Positions 22,901 through 33,734 of a stretch of 64,000 nucleotides of DNA are shown here, in pieces; within the stretch, counting starts at the first letter, position 1, and every line of letters begins with the position of its first letter. This DNA comes from Dendrocalamus latiflorus (lineage: Eukaryota; Streptophyta; Magnoliopsida; Poales; Poaceae). Position numbers and translations under genes: made by a program. The DNA lies in NCBI GenBank assembly GCA_017311315.1, contig CM029660.1, positions 32,218,410 to 32,282,409 on the forward strand, in the 5' to 3' direction. The notes beneath the pieces were generated by a model, which saw nothing but the letters and a program-made list of their open reading frames with translations, ran no database searches and was not told where the DNA came from.

Positions 22901-25900
22901 TAAAAACAATTCTATCATACATTAAATCTATATCACCGTTGGGCAGAAATAGAAATAATGCATAAAATCATCATTAAAAAATTTATAATACTGTTATTAA
23001 CAACGTTGGTCAGAAAATAACAATATCATAATTTTCTGGGAATTATCTCTATTTTTTCAAAAATAAATTCTCCCGTTGGTTCGAATTTAATAATGAAAAT
23101 TAATCAACATTCACTTTTGCAGCGGAAACTGTAATTATTCTAAAAATAATTCAAATTTCAGAAGCATTATAACTGTACTCTTTTAATCTCTGGAAAAATT
23201 AACACGTTGGTGCAAAAAATTGCAGAGATTTTGATTCAATTTTCATTCAAATTCCATCATAAAATGCTTCTGGAAAAACAATGAAAACATTCCTCAAAAA
23301 TCACTGTTCATTTTGGCCATTTTGGCCCATTCTCTCGGCCGCGGCCCAGCCGGCCTGCTCTCCCCGCGCCTCATGCGCGCGCACGCGGCCAGCGGGCCTC
23401 TTTCTCCCCGCGCCGGCCCAAACAGCCAGCCCATTCCTTTTGGCTCGGCCAACTGGCCCAATGCCCTTTTGCCCCCCGCGCCAGGCCAACAAGCCGTCGG
23501 CCCAACATCAACGCGGCCCACTAAAAGACGACCGTCCGATGCAATCGGACGGCCGAACGCGCGCAGCGGGGGGGACTAAGTCCCGCAACCCTAACCCTAG
23601 CCCCCATTCCACCCGCCTCCTCCCGGAAAAAACGGACGGGCGACGGCGGCCCGCGCGGGAGGGGAGGCGCGGCGACGGGCTCCTGCGAGCGGCGGCCCGA
23701 AGGCGGCAGGGCGGGGGGGCCCCAAGCGGATGCGGCGGCGCCCAAAGCGTCGGCGGCAGCCCGGGGCGGCGTGCGCGGCGGCCCCAGAGGAGGAACGGCG
23801 GCGCGGCACCTGAAAAGGAGCAGCGGCGGCCGGGCGCGACTCGGGTAAGACCCGATCCGTCGGCGGCGCGGCGGTCCCAACGGAGATCGACCGCGGCGGT
23901 GCGCGCGGAGCGGCGGCCCCGACCGTCGCCGTGCCCGAACACCGTGAGTCCCGCCCCCCTCTTTCTTTCCTTTTCTATTGCCGTTTTCTGTGCATTTCTT
24001 TTTCCGCACGCCGGTTAACCGACGGCGGTCACCGTTCTTTTCCCACCTAGATCTACCACTAGGCATGGCTCTGATACCATTGTAGTCCATTTGGGATCTC
24101 CTAGGGTTATGGATCTAGAGGGTTCTTTTCTAGTTCGTAATACACGGAGAGAGAGAGAGCAGTAGGGTTAGGGTACCGACCTTCCGATGTAGAGGAGGAA
24201 GAGGTAGCCATCTCGGCGGAGCGCGGGCACGGCGACGGTCGGGGAAGAACGGCGTCTCCCGGAGCGCGGCGATGCTGGCGGAGATGCAGATCCGGTGGAG
24301 GAGACGGACGGCGGTGGTGCTTCCCGTCGCTAGAGCGCCACCCTCGCAGATCGGGCTAGGGTTTGTCGGTGGGTCTGGCGGCGGCACGGTGAACCTCGAC
24401 CTGCGTGCCGCCCCGGCCCCCACCTCTCTTTTATACGGCGCTGGCGACAGGGGCCCACCAGCCTATTGGGCTGGGCGCCCCCGATCAGGGCGCGAGCAAG
24501 GGGAGGGGATTTGGCCGTTGGGCCAAATGCCCTGCTGAGATCATTCTAACACAGATACCCTTTCCTGAAGCCATCCCTCTTGACAGTAGGGCATCCGGCA
24601 TCAATGCATCCACATTTTCGGCAGTAAGAAAGTTATCTCTTGGATCAACTTGAACATTGCTATCCAAACAAACTGGAGGAAAGGAAAAGCCTTCTCGTGG
24701 GCTCTCATCTAAACAAAAGGAGGTAGCAGATGATGCATCAAGTTGGTCTGAAACTGGATGACGATTGGGTACAGGAACTGTTTCTTTGCTACCCTGCATA
24801 TCATTCTTGATTCGATTATATGACTTGCTTTGAATTTCCTGAAGTAAGTTGTCAATATGTGGTGTTGATGTCATGTCAGTTAAATTTCTGCTCCCTTGGT
24901 GTGTTCTACTCAATGAATTTATTGGAGAAACACGGTTGGCAGATGGAGCAGTTGAACTGGATGGATCCTCACTCTCGGCAAGTGCTGAGTGAGACCTTAC
25001 AAGTTGCTGGGGCGTTAGAGATCCTGTGATGTGGTTTAAAGGTGTTTGCTGTGATTGCTTGAGCTGACCTATAGCATCAGCACCGCTCAACTGATGTTGC
25101 AAAATTTGTTGCTGGAGAATTTCCTGGCTTTTATAAGATAATTGTTGAATTAACTGGGACTGATGTTGTGGGTTCAGCTGAGATATCATATTTTGTTGTT
25201 GAATCTTTTGAAGCAGCTGCAGCTGCAATTCTGGTTGTGATATTTGTTGTTGCTGATTCTGCAGGAAGGCATGCTGATATTCTGCTGCTTGCTGGACCAG
25301 TGGAGTCTGAGTTAGTGCTGGCTGCTGCAAAGAGCCCGCAGTTGGTAATCCTGGCAACCCTGGGCGCTGGGTAGGTGACTTGGGTAAACCCAACTGTTGT
25401 AGCTGAGATGAAGATGGTTGGAAAATCTGGTTTAACAGTTGTGCTTGCGAGACAACCTGTCCACCTGAAGGCTGTTGTTCTTTTAGCTTGTGCTGCTCCA
25501 TTGACTGCAGACTTGCAGCAGCCTTCATCTGCTGTTGTGGCTGTGACTGCTGTCCTTGGAGATGTTCTTGCTGCTGCTGCAAGTGAATGGTGTTCTGCTG
25601 AAGCAAATGGGCTTGCTGTTGCTGTAGAACCACAGAACTTTGCTGCAATGGCTGGAGCTGCTGCTGTTGTGATAGTTGGTGAGGCTGCTGTTGATGTTGA
25701 GCCATTACAGGGTGATCCACTTTTGAACCAACTTGTATGTTAGGTAAACTAATATTTTGGGCCTGTATATTCGATCTTTTTGTTGGGTCTTCATTTCTAC
25801 TGCCCATCCCATCCTGCATAGCCAATGCATTGGAGGTCAAGTACGGCGACTGCACAGCTGGGGCAGCAGTTATTAGCATTTGAGGATTCTGCTGCATAGC

Positions 25901-28900
25901 CATCCACTGGACTAGGCTCAGGCCTGGAAATAATGTACTTTGGACATCTTTTAGGGCAAAGTCGTCAGCAAGCCATGGCATGGCTCTTTTGAAAGCACTC
26001 TCAACCTCGTTTTCATCACCTGAAAGTTTTATTAAGTCATACAAGGACCAAACAAATCTTCAGAAAAATGCAAATAAAAGATGGCTGGAAACTTGATTAT
26101 ATAACTTCCAGAACTTCTAGACATGGATTAATGGATACCAAACCAGTACTCCACACTTCTTGCTGATCATTAATATGTCAAGTTTATACAAAAGCAAGTA
26201 GTAGCTATATTTAGGACAATACCACTGCATGTTTATGAAACTTCAAATTGCAATGAAGCCTTGCCTTTTAAATTAGACCATTTTTACAGGACATTCTACT
26301 GGTAGTAGAAATTAAATATAACCGTTGATTTATAAGGATATACAGGATGCTCATTTGGCCCGAATAAACCTAGTTTATTGTTGAATTTTTACTGTAGCTG
26401 ACTTATTTTGAACTATAGTTGATGTTGGCTTATGTAGCATAATTAAATTTAATAGATTTTTAAAAAAGAAAAAACATGTTAGCCCATCACGTATATGCAA
26501 ACAAATACCGGGAAAAAACGGCAAAAAAAGCTCAAAAAAGCCGAAAAGGCAGAAAAAGGCGAAATTTAGAAATAGTAAAAAAAATAAACCAGAAGCTCAA
26601 GCTAAAATAAGTGAGGCCATAATAGACTTTCTTTGTAGATCCTATTTTTTCCGTGAGGGCATAAGGGCATCTCCAACCGGTTCTTTATCCTGCTCTTCAT
26701 TGTATATTTACCTAATATGACTCAAGAAATGGACTCCAACCGGTTCTTTATCCTCCTCTTCATTTTTATCGAGTCGCTATTTTCTCCCGGCCGCTAGCTA
26801 GATTTGGCGAGCGCCTCCTCACTCGCTTCTCAAATAGCTTGGCCATTGGAATGCTAACTCAAATAGAGAGCTGAAAATAATAGCTAGCCTCTTCATCCTA
26901 GGAAATAGAGAGGGAGAAATGACTAATGGGATGGAGTTGCTCTAATGCCCTATGCATTTGGTCTGCTGGCTTGGGCTCTTCAACTCCACAACCGCAGCCG
27001 GCATGAGCGGGTCATCACCATGGAGTTGGACACCCATGGGGATCTTGGTTGGGACTCGATCATGTCTCCGCACATAAGCGTGGACCTCAACACCATCTCC
27101 TCCGAGGAGAATAATTACAAGGCCTCGCGGACAGTGCATCGTTGGAATATTTGAATATGGCGTCGAGTACAATTCAAGCTGCATTGCTCGTGCTATCACT
27201 TTGCCTGTTGCTGCTGTCCACACAGATTGGTCATGCCACCTCGCTCTCCTCCTACAATTTCTCCGATCCCACGAGCATCAGCCAGGGCGATCTCCAGTTT
27301 GAAGGGGATGCATACGCCGGAGATGGCTCGGTCATTTTGGCCAAGAATAAGGTCACTAGAGACGTCAATTCAAAGGCCAGCCGGGTGTCGTACAACCACC
27401 CGGTGCTTCTCTGGAGCAACGCCACCACCGGCAAGGCGATGAGCTTCTCCACCACCTTCTCCTTCGTCATGAATGGCGGCAACACCGGGGGCGGGCTGGC
27501 CTTCTTGCCCGCACCGTACTCGTCCAGCATGCCGCTCAACTTGAGAGGCGGCTACCTCGGACTCTTCATCTCCACGACCGTGGCCAGCACGAGGGTTGTC
27601 CACTGGTCCGTAGGACCTTATTTCCTTTACAATTTTATCCTTCTTAGATTCTACTATAAGTTATGACGGCGGTAGTAGAACTAAATCCTATCTAATCTGA
27701 TCAGTTGGATCAAAAAGAATAGATGATTTATATTCATTTGGGGTACCGTAAGAGAGCTCTTAAATTAAAACTTGCCGCTAAAAAGATGCGTAGACAGTCA
27801 ACCAGCTTAATGAATGCAACAAGAAGAGAATGACAATAGCATTAAAGGCTTAAATGCCCAAAGGTTGAGACTACCTGCATATTGCATTATTTCCTAAACA
27901 ATACTACCCCCCCCCCCCACACACACACACCCATTAAATAAACAGAAGTATCTGTACCTGGCATTCCTGGCTGCTTAGGAAGTTCTGGCCTGAAAAATGG
28001 TGGTGGACAAATATAAAAAGGTGTGACAACTGGCTCAATCTCCCATATCGAAACACGAGTGCGCCTCTCAGACGCAGTTGATTCATCCCAGCCAACCTAA
28101 CATGGAAAAATGAAATGAAATCAGGAGAAATTGCTGTCTAATGTGTTATAAAATCTTACAAATATCATTTCCATTTGGTGTTAGACCGATCTTATCTATA
28201 AATTTTGTTCAGTATCAGGGTCGACCTGTATAAATGCAAGTTAACTAATTGATGCAGATTGTTTCTTACCAAACACAGGCACACAGCAGTAATTGATGCA
28301 GATAGTTTCTCACCAAACACAGGCACACAGCAGTTGTATGGATATGACAACACTGCAGATTTTTTTTAAAAAAAAACAAGACGAGAGGCACACCTGAAGG
28401 TTTCGCCAATGAGAATTCTTCCACCGCACTGGATCCAAGTCACCAATACCTGTGATCGTGCCCATATATCTTCGGACTCCTGAATCCTCTGTCTCAAACA
28501 GCATTCTGAACCGCATTCCAAGAGACACTTGTGTATACAGAGCCTTGTTATATTTTGCTAAAGGAATGACAAATTCTGATGGGCTTGCCCTATCCAAAGA
28601 ACAGCATGAATTCATTGTCCTGAATGGCGGCAGAGAGTGCATATGGGATATCATGTAACAACTACAATACCTTGGATTGTAGAAAATAGTAAACGGGCTA
28701 CTGTTTGCAGCGGCGTGGGCTGCTGCAGCTAGAATCCCAATGTGCATGCTGTCACTTGATAAAACTGATGAAGATAGAGCTGGTTGGGGTCTGGTAGCAT
28801 GCCGTATGCCTAAGAGAAGCTGAGATTTCTCGTCCCTGTAAACAAAAAGTATAGGATCCATGTTTCTTGTAATTATTTAGATAAATCCATGCCTTTTAAT

Positions 28901-30367
28901 TTTTGAATTTGATGATGCTACCTTATAAAGAGAACTGAATCACCAGCTGACAGCCTTTTTGTACTGACAAAGACACTCCAACCAGTTGTCAAAAGGTGCC
29001 TCTTCGGTTGACCTGCATGTGCATGTGCTGTAGAGATAAGTACACAATGCTGTTGATTGATCAGCCACCATGTCTAAACATAAATAATGGATCCATAAAA
29101 ACATTATGGCAGAGAAGCACGCCTGCATATCAACTTATACAACACCAAGTGCATGTACAGATATCGTCTGAGTGGTTGGCAATTTGGCATACCTCGATAA
29201 ACGTGTCGAAATTTCCATGAAATGTCATGAAGATCCTTGGCAATGAGCTCTTGGGCTGGTGGTTGCATCGTAAAGTCCTATCGAACATGTCACCCTGGTA
29301 AGGCAGGTGTTTTATTGAATCCGATAAATTCATAGTTCCATCTAAATTATTCTTAGGTTATGAAGAAACTCTGCATACTAGTGGTGGAAATATCTTTTCC
29401 GCCGCACGACGTGGCACTGAGAATCCACCATGGGTACTTGTGTCGCTCGCTGTCAGCGTCTTGCAAAAGAATTCCGCGGGTTGCTTGTTTTGCTTCAGAC
29501 CCAGTTCAGATGCCAGCATAGCGTCTCGATCATACTGCGTGCATCAAGAAAAGATATGTCATTTTCAAAGAAGAAAAATAGCACCAGAATCAAGAAATCC
29601 GCTTGCATACTTTGTTAACAGGTTGAAGCGTCATCTGAGCATAAGCTTCATCAGTTTCAGAATCTGCCTGCACAAAAAAAAATATTGTGTGTGCTCGATT
29701 AGTAAAACGGGAAAAAGAAAATGGATACAACCACAGTATAGAAAGGGGAAAACTAACATCCACATACATGTAAGGTGAGACTCAGAAGCTTGCAAATCAG
29801 CTTAGAAGGAAGAGATGGGTAACTAGGGATGCTGTCCAGCTCCTTGTGCATCGAAGCGGCAACCTGCCAGAGAAGTACCACAAAAAGAAATTTTTTTCAG
29901 AAATTATTCATGATCTGGCACATTTCCTACAGTAAATTGATAAATCCTGCACCTGTTCGCTATGGCCCTGTGGGAAGTACACAACAAGGCTGCCCACCGG
30001 CGGCAGCGATACCAGAGGCCCGGCACAAGCATGCCATAGCTCCGAGTTGATGGCTTTCTTTTCCCCTGCTTTGCAAACACACGCCCAGTTATTACAGTGT
30101 ATCCATCACACACTACACAGTACACTTACGTTGTAAAGATTCATAGGTAAGCCATGGACAAGATTTCACTGCAATTAGCTGCAATCAAACGCTAGAACTA
30201 ACTCCGAATGAAAGTTACAGCAATGGAGATGGCCATGAATCTTTTTCTCAAGACGCTGTGGTAACTGAATCCATGAGCAGTTATACTATGAGTAAGCAAG
30301 CATGGGCAAGAAGATTCTCACATTCCGCCAGGCCGGGCGAGACGCCGCCCGATCCCTGGTCCTTCAT
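16951..30367 (-). CDS. Auxin response factor, ARF7/19 type (Q-rich activator), split by a copia insertion
   Basis: A nuclear transcription factor that binds auxin-response elements. Thirteen exons join in frame: 30367-30322, 30065-29953, 29863-29768, 29667-29611, 29534-29379, 29277-29193, 29012-28922, 28835-28671, 28589-28394, 28096-27958, 26019-24552 joined to 18413-18210 (interrupted), 17390-17200 and 17098-16951. Counting the duplicated CAGAT once gives 3150 nt, 1049 aa. Domains: plant B3 ([17 protein letters not shown] to [11 protein letters not shown], about residues 130-235), Auxin_resp (about 260-370), a long Gln-rich middle region (exon 11), and PB1 (about 930-1030) with Lys in [10 protein letters not shown] and the acidic motif [14 protein letters not shown]. 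The Q-rich region and the PB1 sequence place it with ARF7/19. The copia element follows residue 870. Read straight through, the ORF gains 22 LTR-encoded residues and stops at 24485, giving 892 aa without PB1. The start Met at 30367 gives an MKDQGSGG N-terminus, which I consider plausible. Confidence 0.93.
18414..18884 (-). repeat. 3' LTR of the copia element (adjacent to remaining ARF exon)
   Basis: 471 bp. Its minus-strand TATAAAAG (18771-18778) would direct transcription out of the element into the remaining 3' part of ARF exon 11 and the PB1 exons. Confidence 0.95.
19074..22080 (-). pseudogene. copia pol: integrase, reverse transcriptase, RNase H, with frame breaks
   Basis: The open frame 21410-19074 (778 codons) covers the integrase C-terminal half ([13 protein letters not shown]), a linker, reverse transcriptase with YVDD near 20040, and copia RNase H ending in ADPLTKGL. 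Upstream, GAG-pre-integrase and integrase N-terminal sequence continues to about 22050 but needs at least one frame change, near 21530. Between the gag-like frame and this part no zinc knuckle and no protease are seen, so that segment is missing. The copy cannot be autonomous as it stands. Confidence 0.9.
22081..22698 (-). pseudogene. copia gag fragment (UBN2-type)
   Basis: An open frame of about 200 codons with the features of copia gag: [18 protein letters not shown], a [17 protein letters not shown] helix and [12 protein letters not shown]. The likely first Met is near 22680. The usual N-terminal segment that precedes [11 protein letters not shown] and the C-terminal CCHC knuckle are absent; the frame ends right after a basic stretch (DNKKKN). 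It is probably truncated at both ends. Confidence 0.8.
22700..24066 (-). other. Untranslated leader region of the copia element
   Basis: This stretch between the primer site and gag has an AT-rich half (22700-23280) and a very GC-rich half (23330-23950). The AT-rich half contains two copies of an approximately 45-bp motif including CACCGTTGGGCAGAAATAG, about 150 bp apart (near 22790 and 22935). The long GC-rich frames here in several phases look like compositional artefacts. Confidence 0.6.
24081..24551 (-). repeat. 5' LTR of the copia element
   Basis: 471 bp, apparently identical to 18414-18884, with the same TATAAAAG box at 24428-24435. The ARF frame reads 22 residues into it from exon 11 before a stop at 24485. 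Confidence 0.95.
26351..26617. mobile_element. AT-rich MITE family copy 2, in ARF intron 10
   Basis: Shares the ordered motifs of the family (CATAATTAAATT, GTTAGCCCATCACG, CAAATACCGGGAAAAAA, AAATAGTAAA). It lies in the intron between the Auxin_resp exon and the Q-rich exon. Confidence 0.7.
26664..26951. mobile_element. Possible MITE with AGGGCAT ends
   Basis: The left end AGGGCATCTCCAACCGG and the right end, read inverted as AGGGCATTAGAGCAACTCCA, give short terminal inverted repeats about 290 bp apart. An internal repeat of CCGGTTCTTTATCC occurs twice on the left. No clear target duplication was seen. Confidence 0.35.
27011..27132 (+). pseudogene. Legume-lectin domain fragment (C-terminal portion), in ARF intron
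   Basis: The plus-strand frame carries [13 protein letters not shown] and [14 protein letters not shown]. This matches the metal-binding and following strands of the legume-type lectin domain of L-type lectin receptor kinases. It lies 5' of the N-terminal half of the same type of domain (27157-27612), so the order is permuted relative to a real lectin gene. It has no start codon of its own and no kinase follows. Confidence 0.7.
27157..27666 (+). pseudogene. Legume-lectin domain fragment (signal peptide and N-terminal portion), in ARF intron
   Basis: The frame starts at ATG 27157. It has a hydrophobic signal peptide (residues 1 to about 30, with [11 protein letters not shown]), then lectin strands: [20 protein letters not shown], then [21 protein letters not shown] and [11 protein letters not shown]. 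Similarity ends near 27612, before the usual VAVEFDT motif; a shortened version of that motif is found upstream at 27011-27132. The frame stops at 27664. This is a truncated copy of an L-type lectin (receptor kinase) gene inside an ARF intron, on the opposite strand. Capture by a transposon is an inference. Confidence 0.75.
27898..27933. repeat. Poly-C/(CA)n microsatellite in ARF intron
   Basis: A run of about 12 C is followed by about five CA units, just downstream (gene sense) of the Auxin_resp exon 27958-28096. Confidence 0.8.
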
Positions 30368-30940
30368 CCCGCCGGCGAGATCCGATCCAAATCTCGCCTC
30401 CGGATACGCGAATATCCCACCCGCACTTCTCCCTCCTCCACCTTTTATCAACTAGCTAGCTAAGAAAGCGCTCCCCTTTCCGACTAAAGTAAGCGGCGCG
30501 AGGCGGCGGCGGGTATAAAATTCGGGATCAGCGAAGGATCGAGGCGACGCGAGCACCCCCGTAAAGCGAGCGAGGCGTAGCAAATCGGATAAAACCTCGC
30601 TGCCCACCGCGCCGTGGCCGTGCCGACGCGACTGCTCATCCGCAGCGCCTCCTCTCATCACACGCGCCCCCGGACGCTTCCGCCTCCCCCGAGCATCGAC
30701 GACCGTGGGAGCAAGGGCTTGTTGTCGCGGCGAGCGGCGACGCACTGCGGGCACCGGCAAAAGCGCGGAGGTGGGGGCGCGGGCGCCTGGGGATGGATTG
30801 GCACAGTTGGGGAGGAAGCATGTGGAGGGGGAGGGAGACACTGGGGGTTTTAAAAATGCGGGAGGCACGGCGCCGTGCGGTAACGGCAGCGGCAGTTGCG
30901 GGGTTAAAAAAAGAGAAAAACTAAAATAACGGCTTACCAT
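30368..30940 (-). promoter_or_regulatory. ARF 5' leader and promoter-proximal region
   Basis: Minus-strand upstream DNA of the ARF start codon. It is GC-rich from 30460 to 30900 and turns AT-rich beyond 30910, as is common at grass gene starts. No TATA box or auxin-response element could be assigned with confidence. Confidence 0.35.
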
Positions 30941-32424
30941 TTTTCATCTTCCATGCGGCATAGCTCTAAACCAACTAATCCAAACATTTAAATGTTATGG
31001 TATTGTCTTCATCTTCCTGCTGGTCTCCTATTCTCTTTCTCACTCACATCTGCCGCTCCCTCTCTATCGACCACACTCCCTCTCACTCCCATCCGTCGCT
31101 CTCTCATGCTCTCTCTCTTGCACACCTTCTCTCCCGCGTGACGGCTGGCAAGAGGACGTCATCGCCAACGATGGATTCACTGTGCCACTGAATATAAGAG
31201 GGAGGCCGGAAAGGTGGTGGTCTACGGGCGAAGGAGGACGGGACGGCAAAACGATGGCTGTCAAAATGTTAGATTGGACGGGATGGCCAACAGACAAGGG
31301 GGAGCTGGCGCCACGACGAGGTGGTAAGATCACCGCCAACTCAGGGGAGGAGACGATGAGGACGGTAAAGGAAACACCAAGGAAGAGAGAGAGGGAGGAG
31401 GGCGGAGGTAGGGAGAGGTGAGTGGCAAGGATAGGGGGCGAGATGTATTGTCAGGAGCGTCTTCAACAGTACAACGTTGGTTAATAATTCTTAAAAAACG
31501 GCCATGTTGCTCATGGGTTCCACTCGGCGGTGCAGAGGCTTACTCATGGCCACAGAGGCAACGACGACTCAGGTCAGTGTGTGGTGTTCGTTTGGCTGTT
31601 GTGGCTAGCGCTGGTGCAAGAGCGATACACAACGTACTGGTGTGTATATCGAGGTGGGTGCCATGTGATCTGGTGAGTGATGGCGGAGTCAGGATGGATA
31701 TGCCGTGCGTGCGACAAGTTACACACACTTGCACGACGAAAGTGTAAAGGGAAGAGCGTGCTTAGAGTATGTACAGTGGTACAGATATTTACTGTCTATA
31801 GTAGTCTTCCATGTCATCTATAGACATTACTAAAGACACATTCTATAATAGATTATCTGTAAATTGTCTATAATAGGTTGTCCGTAAAATATAGACAGCA
31901 GTAATACAATGATACAAAAGCCATCTATAGCAGACTATTTATAGACAACATTGATATAATGGCACGAAAGTTGTCTATAACAGGTTATTTATCATGTTTT
32001 GATCGTCTATAGAATTACAGTCGACCTCCTTCTCTCTTCGCTTTTTTATCTATCTCAGTAAAAATTTTATATGATATTTTTTATGGATAGTTTATATCAC
32101 CCTGTTTTATATGGTTTTAGTGGTGGTATACGAGACAGAGGTGGTAATAGGTCGAACAGGTGTCTCGAGCGTCTCTGAAGCCGCGTTCGTGGCATCGGCT
32201 CCGGTGCGCCTCGACCTTACGCCGTGCACGCGCGGCGCAGGGACGCGTGCAAAGCCCAAACCTTGCTGGTGCCAAGTACCGATGCTTCTTGTTACTCGTA
32301 AGCCTTGCACGTGTGCTGGCTTTTTTTTTTAAGTTTTCGCTGGTACTAGTACTCCCATACTACAGTTTGGTATTGATGTTGCTTCTTGGCTACTGGCTAT
32401 TTTTCATCAGAGTTAAAGGTGGTG
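30941..32424. other. Intergenic: GA-rich stretch and TCTATAATAG-type repeats
   Basis: CT- and GA-rich low complexity occurs at 31030-31130 and 31370-31420. From about 31770 to 32000 the motif TCTATAAYAGGTT and its inverse recur several times, suggesting a small degraded foldback repeat. Frames here have no recognisable similarity. Confidence 0.45.
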
Positions 32425-32692
32425 ATCGGTTCGGCTGAAAAGTTTATGATTTATGGTTGAAAATATTGTAGCTGGCTGAAAAAAGCACTGTAATTAACAG
32501 AGGCTTATTTAACATAATTAAATTTTAAAAAAATTAAAAATATAAAAAATATGTTAGCCCATTACGTATAATACAAACAAATACGGGAAAAAAGAACCGG
32601 CAAAAAAGCTCAGCAAAAAGTCAAAAGTTCAGAAAAAGATGAAACTTATAAATAGTGAAAAATAAGTCAGAAGGCAGAAGCCGAAATCGAGT
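32425..32692. mobile_element. AT-rich MITE family copy 3
   Basis: Left end TTCGGCTGAAAAG and right end AAGCCGAAATCGA form short inverted repeats. Internal motifs CATAATTAAATT, GTTAGCCCATTACG, AATACGGGAAAAAA and AAATAGTGAAAAA match the other copies. Confidence 0.75.
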
Positions 32693-33461
32693 TGATCAGG
32701 ACCAAAGAACGCAAAGTTCGGACGGTGCATTGCAACTGTTGCAACACATGTTGCCAACTTGCCAACAGTTCTAGTGCTGTCGCTCATCCTCGATTAGGAC
32801 CTGATGTCTATCGGTGTTTGCCGACTAGCCTTTGTTCTTAACTGAAGTCATGGTACTCGCCGACTTGACGTTTTTTTTAACCTTGACTTGATGCTTGTTG
32901 CTCCTCGAAGACAGATGGCGAGCGAGAGTATTTTTCTCGTATACTAAACCATTGACCCCATAAATTTACCGTACACATACACTGGTTTAATCAAAAGTTC
33001 AAAGAGCTCCTTCCTCGGAGTTTCTCCTCACATGACCAACTCAAGGTAGCCCAGCTGGAAAACACATCCTACTCCAGCAAATCATCAGCTAATGGAAGAC
33101 CAGTTCCGGGGTCTTCGCTGCCTCCTAACCCCGGCTCTTGGGGCCGGCAAACCGTGCGTGCGTGCGTGCGTACGTTACGTGATGTTAATAATGAACATGC
33201 TGCTCACCTAGCAGCGGTACTATACTACTTCCCCGTTTAATTTATCTTTGTTCAAGGAATTCGCCCCGACAAACGATCAAATTTATAACTACCTACACAA
33301 CTAAACCTGTAGTCGAATCTACATACAAGTGAACAACCACCAAGAAGCCTTTGTCCAAAGCTTGACCCTTCAGCCACGACACAAAATGACTCTTGCACCC
33401 ACAGCGCATTCCAGCGCTTGTTGTCACTGCGCACGTCCGAGGATTTTGTTTTCAGTAATTA

Positions 33462-33734
33462 CTAGTTAGAGACATGTGCGCTGCAACGGAGTCATAAAAA
33501 TAATAAGATAGAATTTACTACTTAGCTAACTTCACACATCAAACATTGGAGAACAAGCGACGGAGAGAATGGTGGTCAGAATGCGCAAGGAGATGAGGAA
33601 AGTGGAGGGGTGGACGGTTATATCCTGAGAGAGAGAGGAGGGGAGAGACAAATGATCCAGATAAAATCATATGGCTGAGAAGAAAGGAGGAAGAATTAAT
33701 CAACCACCAACTCACACTTTTATAATAGTAAAGA
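33462..33734 (-). mobile_element. Small non-autonomous Helitron
   Basis: On the minus strand it begins TCTTTACTATTATAAAAG after an A and ends TCTCTAACTAG before a T. It therefore has TC...CTAG ends inserted between A and T, as Helitrons do. A CGTTGCAGCG near-palindrome precedes the end. A 5'-shortened relative ends at 56812 on the plus strand and shares about 170 bp. Confidence 0.6.

Larger units (their letters stand above)
18414..24551 (-). mobile_element. Ty1/copia element inserted in an ARF coding exon, 6138 bp
   Basis: The element has two 471-bp LTRs (18414-18884 and 24081-24551). They appear identical by eye and, on the minus strand, begin TGTTAGAATG and end GGACTACA. A 5-bp target duplication CAGAT occurs at 18409-18413 and 24552-24556. 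The tRNA-iMet primer site (TGGTATCAGAGCCA on the minus strand) is at about 24067-24080, and a polypurine tract, AGATCAAGGGGGAGAA, is at 18885-18900. Identical LTRs mean a very recent insertion. It has the same orientation as the ARF gene and lies inside exon 11. Confidence 0.96.

Noticed and set aside
23281..24018. A 245-codon plus-strand frame and overlapping minus-strand frames of similar length.
   Set aside because: They fall in the GC-rich leader of the copia element. Several phases are open at once because of base composition, and the peptides are Arg/Pro/Ala low complexity.
18422..24551. Two almost identical 470-bp GC-rich segments 5.7 kb apart, each with 80-100-codon frames, looked like a segmental gene duplication.
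   Set aside because: They have TG/CA ends and flank a primer site, a polypurine tract and copia pol, with a CAGAT target duplication outside. They are LTRs, and the frames in them are not genes.
31064..31421. Frames of about 80-90 codons on both strands near 31.2 kb.
   Set aside because: They are Arg/Glu/Ser-rich products of GA- and CT-rich DNA without recognisable domains.
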